The translations under genes and the position numbers were made by a program. 64,000 nt of DNA from Chitinophagaceae bacterium (GTDB lineage: Bacteria > Bacteroidota > Bacteroidia > Chitinophagales > Chitinophagaceae): assembly GCA_022843585.1 (NCBI GenBank), contig JALHNJ010000002.1, positions 124,001-188,000 on the forward strand, in the 5' to 3' direction. Below the pieces are notes generated by a model. It had not been told where the DNA came from, did no database searches, and saw only the letters and a program-made list of their open reading frames with translations. Below, piece after piece: positions 19,486 to 27,637 of this stretch (positions within the stretch are counted from its first letter, which is position 1; every line of letters begins with the position of its first letter).

Positions 19486-20655
19486 CTATTTTCTAACCTT
19501 GATGGTGTTTCCTTCAACTTCGAAATGTACATGCCCGGTTTGTTCCAGCAGGTACAATAACTTTGATACAGGTACATTCCGGTCGATCCTTGCATTTAAG
19601 TGTGCAACTATTTTGTCTTCATAAACGATCTCTGCATCATACCATCTTGCCACCTGCCGCAGGATCATATCGAGTGGGGTATCAGAGAATTTGAATTCAT
19701 TATTTTTCCAGGCAGCTACCGCTGCTGCATCAGCATTGGTAACCTTAAAGATTCCATCTTTAACCTGTGCCTGTTGACCAGGACGTAAAATATTTTCAGT
19801 ACTTCCTTTCGTTACTAATACAGAACCTTCTGCTAAAGTGGTGGTGACAAATGGTTCATCTTCGTACGCATTAATATTAAATTGCGTACCCAATGCTTCA
19901 ACGGTCATATCCCCTACCTCAACTTTGAATGGTTTACCCGCATCTTTCGCTACTTCAAAATAGGTTTCTCCGGTTACCTTTACTTTTCGTTCGTTACCGT
20001 TAAATGCCACCGGGTATTGAATAGAGGATTCCGCATTCAGCCACACCTTGGTTCCATCGGGTAATTGTAATTGATAATGTCCTTTGCGGGGTATACGGAG
20101 TGTATGATAAACTAATTCGCTTCCTCCTGATTTTCCATCATAAATAATGGTCCCTTCATTTTGCAAAATTCTGGCCTGCCCCGTAATACTGGTATCATTC
20201 GCTAACTGATCCAATTGAATAACAGTACCGTTATCGAGTGTGAGTGTGGCTTTATCAGTACCGGGATTGATATCGGTAACTTCTGCAATAATTTCAGGTT
20301 TGTCTTTTTGGAATTGCGTCATATATATATATATACTGAGAGCAATGATGACGGAAGCGGCAACTGCATATTGCCAGAAGCGGGTTTTCGTTTTGAAGTG
20401 GATTTGGCGTTTGGTCTTTTGAAGATCTTCTTCTACCTGCATATTTTTATACGCCGCAAGTGAAGTTTCTATATTTTTTTCATCAGTCAGTTCCCCGAAT
20501 AAACGCATATTCGCATCACTGGCATTGATCCAGTTATCCAGTTCTTCCCGTTCCTCTTCGTTCAGTGTGGCGTTGATATGACCCGCTACCAGGTAGGCAG
20601 TCCGGTAGGCTTCTTTCAAGGCAGCAGCAGGCATATGTCCGTTCGCTTTTTCCAT
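19486..20655 (-). CDS. FecR-family anti-sigma regulator
   Basis: 389 residues. The cytoplasmic N-terminal ~90 residues bind the sigma factor. One membrane helix follows (about 95-113, YAVAASVIIALSIYIYM). The periplasmic FecR domain begins around LDNGTVIQL and includes YHTLRIPRKGHYQLQLPDG and VWLNAESSIQYP. The C-terminal DUF4974-like part contains FSDTPLDMILRQVARWYDAEIVY. It sits between the ECF sigma gene and SusC, the classical order. A 15-nt AT dinucleotide run encodes part of the membrane helix. Confidence 0.95.
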   Translation of the reverse strand: MEKANGHMPAAALKEAYRTAYLVAGHINATLNEEEREELDNWINASDANMRLFGELTDEKNIETSLAAYKNMQVEEDLQKTKRQIHFKTKTRFWQYAVAASVIIALSIYIYMTQFQKDKPEIIAEVTDINPGTDKATLTLDNGTVIQLDQLANDTSITGQARILQNEGTIIYDGKSGGSELVYHTLRIPRKGHYQLQLPDGTKVWLNAESSIQYPVAFNGNERKVKVTGETYFEVAKDAGKPFKVEVGDMTVEALGTQFNINAYEDEPFVTTTLAEGSVLVTKGSTENILRPGQQAQVKDGIFKVTNADAAAVAAWKNNEFKFSDTPLDMILRQVARWYDAEIVYEDKIVAHLNARIDRNVPVSKLLYLLEQTGHVHFEVEGNTIKVRK

Positions 20656-20729
20656 ACCATTAAGGTAACAATTGTTCGGAAACAGAGACGTAAGTTCGTA
20701 CCCACTGACCAGTTTCCGAATTAAAATAA

Positions 20730-21302
20730 TTAAAGAAATGGAAGAAAAATAAGGGAGAGTACATTAAATTTCTTCCGGAGGAAGATCAATGCCCTGTCCT
20801 TATGGTTCCGGGCCGTACGGGGTGTAATATTTAATTCAGCAGCGATCTCTTCCAACTTTTTGTGTTGCAGGTAATATCCTTTAAATACCTGTTGCATTCG
20901 GTTGGGGAGTTGATCGATGGCCTCATTAACTTTTCGTAGTGTTTCAACATGAATGACTTCATCAATTTCTGATGCTTCCCATAGTTCGGGTATTTCGAAA
21001 ATGCCAACCTTACGGGCCGCAGCCGTTTTTTGACGACGTAAATGATCAATGCATTGATTACGGACACTAGTATAGAGAAAGGATTTAATAGCGCCAGGGT
21101 TTTTTATGGTGTTATGTTTTTCCCAGAGTTTGATAAAACATTCTTGTACCAGGTCATGGGCTAACTCAGTGTCATTTACATATCGCTGGGCAAAAAAACA
21201 AAGTGCAGGATAGTACTTGCGGAAGAAAAAGTCAAAAGCTTTCTCCTCACCTTCTTGAAAGGCTTGTATAATAGTTGCAGGATGTAAAGGACCATTGGGC
21301 AC
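20730..21302 (-). CDS. ECF RNA polymerase sigma-70 factor
   Basis: 190 residues. Region 2 is DFFFRKYYPALCFFAQRYV ... ELAHDLVQECFIKLWE. Region 4 is INQLP-type text followed by KLEEIAAELNITPRTARNHKDRA, the HTH that reads the -35 element. It belongs to the Bacteroidetes-expanded ECF families paired with FecR. It probably drives its own operon and the SusCD genes downstream. The 75-bp gap to fecR is compatible with one operon. Confidence 0.95.
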   Translation of the reverse strand: MPNGPLHPATIIQAFQEGEEKAFDFFFRKYYPALCFFAQRYVNDTELAHDLVQECFIKLWEKHNTIKNPGAIKSFLYTSVRNQCIDHLRRQKTAAARKVGIFEIPELWEASEIDEVIHVETLRKVNEAIDQLPNRMQQVFKGYYLQHKKLEEIAAELNITPRTARNHKDRALIFLRKKFNVLSLIFLPFL

Positions 21303-21384
21303 TATAGCAAATCTTTAATTCCATTTGTAATGAGTCTATTTAGAAGGGATGGTGCATAAAAAAGCGCAGGTCTCCACTTACCGG

Positions 21385-21490
21385 CTTGGAGGCCCTCACG
21401 AGGCCCTTTGACACAATAAGGGAGCCCACGCCTAAACGTGAGCTCTTGCTTATCATCTTGTGTCAAATAGAAATTCGTGAGGTTTCCAAG
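21385..21490. repeat. 106-nt imperfect inverted repeat / structured element
   Basis: Paired blocks from outside in: CTTGGA with TCCAAG; CCTCACGA with TCGTGAGG; TTTGACACAA (21407-21416) with TTGTGTCAAA (21458-21467); TAAG with CTTA; GAGC with GCTC; CACG with CGTG around the loop CCTAAA. That is about 36 base pairs with small internal loops. It lies in the 353-bp gap between the divergent sigma and XRE genes and is richer in GC than its flanks. No T tract follows either arm, so a simple terminator is unlikely. A structured RNA or a MITE-like insertion is inferred. Confidence 0.6.
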
Positions 21491-21655
21491 ACAAGACTCA
21501 AAGCGAAAGCTTCAAATTACTTTATGAAGTATTCGCAATATCTATCTTTCTACTTAATAGATATTTTATTTTCTAATCCAAATGTAGTAAAATTTAAAGA
21601 TTAATGGTACATGTACCTTTGATAAGTTTTGTAAAAATTTATCACTTGCTTCTCT

Positions 21656-21889
21656 ATGGGAGAAGCTACCAAAATAGAAAAATATATAATCGCTAAAGTA
21701 AAGGAGAAGCGGGAACAATTTGGCTATACTCAAATTCTCCTTTCTCAAAAGCTAAATATGAGCGACAGTTTTGTAGGTCATGTTGAAACTCCCAAACGAA
21801 GAGCAAAATATAACATAAACCATCTCAATGCCCTGGCAAAACTTTTCAAATGTTCTCCTAAAGATTTTATGCCGGAAAAGCCCATATAA
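21656..21889 (+). CDS. Small XRE-type helix-turn-helix regulator
   Basis: 77 residues, essentially one Cro/C1-type HTH domain: YTQILLSQKLNMSDSFVGHVE for helices 2-3 and HLNALAKLFKCSPKDFMP for helices 4-5. Such small regulators commonly accompany mobile or toxin loci. Nothing co-directional follows it, and the next gene is the leftward immunity-like gene ending at 22242. Confidence 0.85.
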   Translation: MGEATKIEKYIIAKVKEKREQFGYTQILLSQKLNMSDSFVGHVETPKRRAKYNINHLNALAKLFKCSPKDFMPEKPI

Positions 21890-22241
21890 GGTATGAGCTC
21901 CTTTAAGAAATACAAGCTTTTAATGCAATAGGCATTGGCAAAAAATTGACATCCTTACTCTCTTTCCAAAATTTTCGCAGGACTACTATCTTCATTTTAA
22001 ATTGCGAGGAGGTTAACATATTAAGGCGGAATATATATCGTGTTTTTTTGATCGTGCAGGTAGACTTTCTAATCTCGAATATCTTTCGTTACTTTTTGCA
22101 TGGAGAAAATCTTTGAAGATTCAGCAAAGCAATCTATTTTATCCTATTTGATGATATGCCTTCCAAAAAACGTACTTGGTTGAAAAATGAAATAACATTA
22201 TAAAACAGAACGCCAAGCTAAATTTCGTTATGTTTTTTTTA
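21890..22241. other. Intergenic region, no gene seen
   Basis: 352 bp between the convergent XRE and immunity-like genes. It is AT-rich with only short reading frames, and no hairpin-plus-T terminator stands out. Confidence 0.4.
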
Positions 22242-22586
22242 TTATTTCAAATTCAAATTAGGCTCTTTAAAAAACATTGTAATGTATCTATTATCTACAG
22301 TATTAATAAGCATTTCTAATCTATCGTCTTCATTGTATTTCATATATAAGATCAAGCTAAAAATTCCAATGCATTTATCTAAGTTATATAGTTTTGTTTC
22401 TTCCCCAATTTTACATTTCGCTTCTTTCCAGTTTTCAATTGTCCAAATACAGCCACTTTCAGTATACTTGTCATTTAGTAAATCAAAATAGCCATTGAAA
22501 TGTATTTCTATCTTTTTAAGTTCTAAATCATAGCAAAATTTGCTTACAGGCTCATCATCAAACGAATATTCTAATTTTTTTTGCAT
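22242..22586 (-). CDS. Putative immunity protein for the RHS toxin
   Basis: 114 residues, acidic, cytoplasmic (no signal or membrane segment), with no family I recognise. It starts 12 bp after the RHS gene stops, in the position where polymorphic-toxin systems place the gene that neutralises the toxin C-terminus. Its Trp- and Glu-rich sequence (ESGCIWTIENWKEAKCKIGEE, then LINTVDNRYI) is compatible with an alpha/beta immunity fold. The role rests on position alone. Confidence 0.6.
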   Translation of the reverse strand: MQKKLEYSFDDEPVSKFCYDLELKKIEIHFNGYFDLLNDKYTESGCIWTIENWKEAKCKIGEETKLYNLDKCIGIFSLILYMKYNEDDRLEMLINTVDNRYITMFFKEPNLNLK

Positions 22587-22598
22587 AATATTATTGGT

Positions 22599-25500
22599 TT
22601 ATTTGATAGCAATGTGAGCTGCAGGACTTTTATAATGAACAGGATTCAATAAGATATTATAACTATTACCCCCATACTCTAAATGCATATGATTAAATGG
22701 TGTTCCTGGTTGAGGTGGGTCTAGTCTGATTCTCATTCCGCCTCTTTCATAGACACTTACAGGCGAACTTGAAGGGCTCATTCTTTTAAATCCGACAGAT
22801 TCAATATTTCTAATTAATTCTTCTCTTTCTAAATTTCCTACATTTTGAAGCCATTTTTTTACTCCAGTACGTCCTGCCCCAAGCGATGCTCCCGTCTTAG
22901 CTTTTTTCAACTTTTGATAAAGTTTATACTCTCTATAACCCCATTTAATCAACTTTCCCCCCCATTGTAAAAATTTTCCACCCAAAAACCAAGATATAGC
23001 CTCTATTGCAATTTCTTCTTCTGCTTCCCAAGCTGCATCTTTTATTTTATTATACCTTTCTCTATATCCTATTCCAGCCCACGCCTTATTAAATAAAATA
23101 AGTCCATTATCATTAACTCCCTGATCTTTTAAATAATTAGTAACAAAAACTATGTCGTAGTGCTTATTGGCATCTGCAAACCCCCTCCACTTATTAGATT
23201 TCCAATTGTTTTTTGGAGTGGCTTTTACTACAACTTCCTGCAATTCTTTTTCTTCAGCTAATTTTCCTGTGGGACAATCTGGACATTCTGGTTCCAATCC
23301 GGTCGGGTCATTTAAAGAAATTGGATTATTTAATGCAAATGTGTAAGGTGACCAATCCTCATAATCATCAGCCATTGCATCTATTTGCCAAAACCTTCCT
23401 ATCTGCGGGTCATATCCTCTGTATGGAGTTTCGTAAAGTTCAAGTCCACTTCCGTCGCTAAATTCTTTACTGCTAAACTCTGTTCCGTCGTTGAACTTTT
23501 GCTTATTTTCTGCTGTCCTGTTTAAAGCTTTGGAACTTATTCCACTCATTGTAAGTCCGAAGGGATAATAATGGGTTTCTTCCAATATCGCCCCTCTATC
23601 ATGGATCACCTGCAGGTTATCAAAGAACACATTGTACTGGCTTTCATTGCTGCAATACACATAAATGTACCCATTTTTAGGAATTGAAATAGCAGGGATT
23701 GTACTTAGATTATGTTCTTTATATGCTCCGCTTCCATCTTTATCTTCTTCCACCATATCAAATCCCCCACTCACATATTTAAACTGTTCATCTAAAATGA
23801 TCCAGTTGATGGACGCCTTAAGTTGATCTGTACTTTGAGCAGGATGGTTACCGATTAATCCTGCCATACTGCTGGGAAATCCAGACTGCCCTGATATCTG
23901 GGAACCAGTAATACCATGACCACCCACAATGGAGCTCCCAGCAAATGCATTGATAATATCGGTAACGAGGAGATTATTTGTACTGTTGGTATAATCCCCT
24001 CCTTGTTTTTTATGGTAAGATTTTCCGTAGATACTGATATTGTCCCCCGCCATTACTTTTAATGCAATACCCAGCCCTATTTTGTTTTGGGTGGTATTGA
24101 CAGAAGCGTTTAATTGATAAACCTTGTTACTGTTAGCAGTGACATTACTGTAAGTATTATTGTTATAAGGTGGGTTGCCATTATTATTTTGATAAGTGGG
24201 GATATTATTTTGCACTACCACATTCCCTGCATTGATCGTATAAAAATCATCTTCGATTGAAATAGCTGTTCCGCCATTATGGGTTGCATCTTCTAAGGTG
24301 GCGGCCGGATAAACATCTTGCTGTTGTTCTTCTGTCAAAACCATTCGTACATTACCCAAATGATCTTTCAGCATATAATCATACTGTAAACTCGCAGCTA
24401 TAGTACCTGCAGCAGGCTTAAAACGTATACGGCCTTCTTCATGAGGCATGAATTGTAAACGGGCAACATGATTATTTACACTGGCCGGGCCGGCATTATC
24501 GACCGTTTCGTACACAAAGCCATTTATATACATGGTAGTGGTATTTAGCCACACACCCAGACCCATCATTTCGACCACCGTCTTGTGCAGTTTGTTTCCG
24601 GCTGCATCATAACCGTAATAGATTGTTCTTGATCCATTAGGTCCATGTTGAGCAGTTGGAGCAACTGATATTGTTTGGGGAAGGTTGAGATGATTATATT
24701 CAATAGACAGGATTTGTTTGTTCTCATCAACAACCAAATTCCCATTGACATCATAACTATAATCATCACCTGTATTGACTCCATCTTTAAAATCTCCCAG
24801 CTTCGCGGTATTACTGCTATTGTCAGTTACTTTCTTCAACTTATTGGATAGGGTATGGTAGGAATATTCAAGCTGATCAATGGGTGTGGAAACGCTACCT
24901 ACCAATTTCCAGCCATACTGTTTCATGCGTATGATATTACCATTGGCATCATATCCATCAAAGGGATCGGTGCCATTTCCCATTGATATACTATAGTTCA
25001 TGACATCGGCTCCCCAACTGCCGCCACTATTATGCTGCTCAAAATCCGCCTTTAGCAAACGGTTCGCAGCATCATAACGAAAATCATATTTGCGCCGCAC
25101 CTGGTCACCTTTACTCTTCCATACCATTCCATTGATATTGCCATTATATTCAACATAGGTAAAATTTCTTCCGGATGCATTGAATACTTTGTTATATCCC
25201 AGTTCAAAACCAAAATAGTGCTGGGCAACAGGATTGGTATTATCGGTCAGGTAATCCCGGTTCATACCCAACATCCAGCCCCGGATATTGTATTCATACT
25301 TCAACGTTTCAAGTCCGTTACTTCCATTGACAGAATAGGCTGGTGCAAGTTTTTTATTCTTTAATTGTCCTAGTTTGTCATATTCGTTTTGGGCAATTGT
25401 TTTGTATGCTGGCATGGAACCGCTGTTCACTAAACTATTGCTGACTTTTTTTTCTGTCTTGACCAGCCGGCCAAGATCATCATAGCTTAATTGCGTCACT

Positions 25501-27095
25501 ACTACTGATGTTTGTGCTCCTGAACCCGTAATTTGTTGTTGATGTACGGTAACCAGCGGCTGTCCTGCCCAGGTATATTGTGTAGTGATGATATCCGTTC
25601 CACCGGCATTGTTCGTGGATTTTACCTGTATCACCCTTCCTTTTTCATCGTAGATACTTATGGTATATAAGTAAGTGGAAGTAGTACCAAGAACCTTTAC
25701 CCGGTTTCCGGTAGTCATACCTATCACATTACTGGTTGCCGAATTTGTCTGAGGGTATGGCCATGCTGTACCAGTTTGGAAATGTGAATCAAAACTATTG
25801 TTATAGCCGGCAGCAACCGGGTTGCCATATAGAGATAACCAGGTATAATTGTCATAAAAGCTTTTGGTAAGCTCTTCAATACTATAAGCTCCTGTATTGG
25901 GATAAGCAATACTGTACTCTGCTTGTGTAATGTGGTAACCATGGTTATTATAATTTCCGGGATCGGTTAACAACCCCGTTGATACGGGCCGGTTGAAATT
26001 ATCATAGGTCGTGTACATCCATTTTTGCTGGCTTCTTAACTTAGCATCTTGTGTCATAACAAGTCTGTCCCTGTCATCATAGACCATCCACACCTCACCT
26101 GCTCCAGGTACTTTCTTCATGATCAACCGGCCTCTTTTATCATATGCATAGCGGAAACATTGTTCCGAAAGATAACTGCTAAGGTTCCAGTTACTTCCCA
26201 AACTCATTAGCCTTACTGCCTCTGGTTGAATCACACATCGCAGGTTGTTTTCATCATCATATATGTAATAAGTACAAAGCCAGCCATCATGATTGCTGCC
26301 ATACACTCCTTCCATAGCAGCGGTAAGTTGCACCTTTTTTAAAATGACCTTGCCCTCTTTATCTTTAAATTCAATTACAAGCTTATTGTTTTCGTCCTTG
26401 GTCTTAAGCTTAATGAGTTGGTCTGCACTATAAACGCCGCTGCTGGAATAGTTTCCAAACCCACCTCCGGTATTGTCAACAGCCCACACCCTAACTGCAT
26501 CCGTTGTCGTATTGAAATGATAGTTAATTTCTATTCCATTACTGATACTCGCCCAGCCATATCCGGGGGCAATTGTTTTTTTAACCCTGTTAAGTGGAGA
26601 AGGTTCAAACTCTGTGGTATTATACGCCCAGTTCAATTGTCCTGTTCCGATATTGGTTTCAAAAGGTTGACCCGCCAGTTGAGCATTATAAAAATTGACT
26701 TGCTGCTGAAAGGGACTGGACAACTTTATATTGCCATCATTGGTAGTGGCTGCAAATGGAAGATTTATAATAGCCTCTCTTCCGTAATTATCATAGCGAT
26801 TCAGGCTCACCATATCAGTAGGTGCAGCACCTGTCTCCATCGAACCATGCTTTACGACGGTCTGTAAGGGCCTTCCTAATCCGTCAACATATTGCGTAAC
26901 CTGCTTCACATCTTTAACCGGACGGGTCATTAAATTATTAGGGTCAGTCTCTGGTGCAACTGCATCCCAGGTGCGTACATAATTTCTTGTACTACCATCC
27001 CAGTTGCTTGGAATACTTTGCTGTGCACTTATATCCTTGTTGACTAAAGCGCCAAGTGCAAACAGGCTATATTGTAAAAATATTTTTTTCATCAT
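22599..27095 (-). CDS. RHS-repeat polymorphic toxin with DUF6443-like N-terminus
   Basis: 1498 residues. A signal peptide (about 1-24) is followed by a DUF6443-type start (VTQYVDGLGRPLQTVVK), then many YD/RHS repeats (for example YAYDKRGRLIMKK, YDDRDRLVMTQD, YEYNIRGWMLGMNRDY). The RHS core ends with RGYDPQIGRFWQIDAMADD, SPYTFALNNP and DPTGLEPE near residue 1270. The last ~228 residues are the variable toxin part, with a hydrophobic segment (AISWFLGGKFLQWGG) and a terminal domain containing GMRIRLDPPQPGTPFNHMH and a second pair of His. The RHS shell should enclose the toxin until delivery. Toxin activity is unknown; a His-based nuclease is inferred. Confidence 0.9.
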   Translation of the reverse strand: MMKKIFLQYSLFALGALVNKDISAQQSIPSNWDGSTRNYVRTWDAVAPETDPNNLMTRPVKDVKQVTQYVDGLGRPLQTVVKHGSMETGAAPTDMVSLNRYDNYGREAIINLPFAATTNDGNIKLSSPFQQQVNFYNAQLAGQPFETNIGTGQLNWAYNTTEFEPSPLNRVKKTIAPGYGWASISNGIEINYHFNTTTDAVRVWAVDNTGGGFGNYSSSGVYSADQLIKLKTKDENNKLVIEFKDKEGKVILKKVQLTAAMEGVYGSNHDGWLCTYYIYDDENNLRCVIQPEAVRLMSLGSNWNLSSYLSEQCFRYAYDKRGRLIMKKVPGAGEVWMVYDDRDRLVMTQDAKLRSQQKWMYTTYDNFNRPVSTGLLTDPGNYNNHGYHITQAEYSIAYPNTGAYSIEELTKSFYDNYTWLSLYGNPVAAGYNNSFDSHFQTGTAWPYPQTNSATSNVIGMTTGNRVKVLGTTSTYLYTISIYDEKGRVIQVKSTNNAGGTDIITTQYTWAGQPLVTVHQQQITGSGAQTSVVVTQLSYDDLGRLVKTEKKVSNSLVNSGSMPAYKTIAQNEYDKLGQLKNKKLAPAYSVNGSNGLETLKYEYNIRGWMLGMNRDYLTDNTNPVAQHYFGFELGYNKVFNASGRNFTYVEYNGNINGMVWKSKGDQVRRKYDFRYDAANRLLKADFEQHNSGGSWGADVMNYSISMGNGTDPFDGYDANGNIIRMKQYGWKLVGSVSTPIDQLEYSYHTLSNKLKKVTDNSSNTAKLGDFKDGVNTGDDYSYDVNGNLVVDENKQILSIEYNHLNLPQTISVAPTAQHGPNGSRTIYYGYDAAGNKLHKTVVEMMGLGVWLNTTTMYINGFVYETVDNAGPASVNNHVARLQFMPHEEGRIRFKPAAGTIAASLQYDYMLKDHLGNVRMVLTEEQQQDVYPAATLEDATHNGGTAISIEDDFYTINAGNVVVQNNIPTYQNNNGNPPYNNNTYSNVTANSNKVYQLNASVNTTQNKIGLGIALKVMAGDNISIYGKSYHKKQGGDYTNSTNNLLVTDIINAFAGSSIVGGHGITGSQISGQSGFPSSMAGLIGNHPAQSTDQLKASINWIILDEQFKYVSGGFDMVEEDKDGSGAYKEHNLSTIPAISIPKNGYIYVYCSNESQYNVFFDNLQVIHDRGAILEETHYYPFGLTMSGISSKALNRTAENKQKFNDGTEFSSKEFSDGSGLELYETPYRGYDPQIGRFWQIDAMADDYEDWSPYTFALNNPISLNDPTGLEPECPDCPTGKLAEEKELQEVVVKATPKNNWKSNKWRGFADANKHYDIVFVTNYLKDQGVNDNGLILFNKAWAGIGYRERYNKIKDAAWEAEEEIAIEAISWFLGGKFLQWGGKLIKWGYREYKLYQKLKKAKTGASLGAGRTGVKKWLQNVGNLEREELIRNIESVGFKRMSPSSSPVSVYERGGMRIRLDPPQPGTPFNHMHLEYGGNSYNILLNPVHYKSPAAHIAIK

Positions 27096-27107
27096 AAACA
27101 GTTATCT

Positions 27108-27620
27108 TTAATTGCCGGTAATAGTATTGATAATGGAACTATGTGTAGGGCCTACTGTGGGGCCAAATACACCAAGGATATACCCGTCTTTATCAATGAT
27201 CACTTTTTGAAAATCCGCAACAATAGGTATGCTGGTATCACCATTCTCAGTAGCATTAAAAAGCCAGTTATAGACAGGCTGTAATCCGGCACCGCTAACG
27301 GGGTTCTTGGCAGCGATCAAAAAACTTGCCCCATAACTGCTCTGGCAAAATTGTTTTATTTCCGCATTCGTTCGGGTCTCATTGCCAAAACTATTGGACG
27401 GAAAAGCGATGATGACGAGGCTATCGGAATAAGTTTGTTGTATTTGCTGTAGTTCTGCTAACTGGCTCACCCGTTCACTTCCGGTGGCAATATTTACCAG
27501 CATTATTTTTTTCCCCTGGTATTGTGATAATGAAACCGAAGTTCCTTCACTGGTAGTAAAACTCAGTGAATGAAAACTGGTTTGCAGTAAAATGGACAGA
27601 CCTAATAATATCGTATACAT
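27108..27620 (-). CDS. Catalytically degenerate glutathione peroxidase-like protein
   Basis: 170 residues with a signal-like start. The GPx fold is recognisable: FTTSEGTSVSLSQYQGKKIMLVNIA, FPSNSFGNETRTNAEIKQFC and VIIDKDGYILGVFGP. The active site is gone: the peroxidatic Cys/Sec of NVASxC is S48 (NIATGS), the tetrad Gln of FPCNQFG is S77 (FPSNSFG), and the WNF motif is A135-D136-F137. It lies between a YD protein (17 bp) and an RHS toxin (12 bp) in one operon. A structural or binding role in RHS biogenesis is inferred. It is not expected to reduce peroxides. Confidence 0.78.
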   Translation of the reverse strand: MYTILLGLSILLQTSFHSLSFTTSEGTSVSLSQYQGKKIMLVNIATGSERVSQLAELQQIQQTYSDSLVIIAFPSNSFGNETRTNAEIKQFCQSSYGASFLIAAKNPVSGAGLQPVYNWLFNATENGDTSIPIVADFQKVIIDKDGYILGVFGPTVGPTHSSIINTITGN

Positions 27621-27637
27621 GATCTAATTTTTAATTG

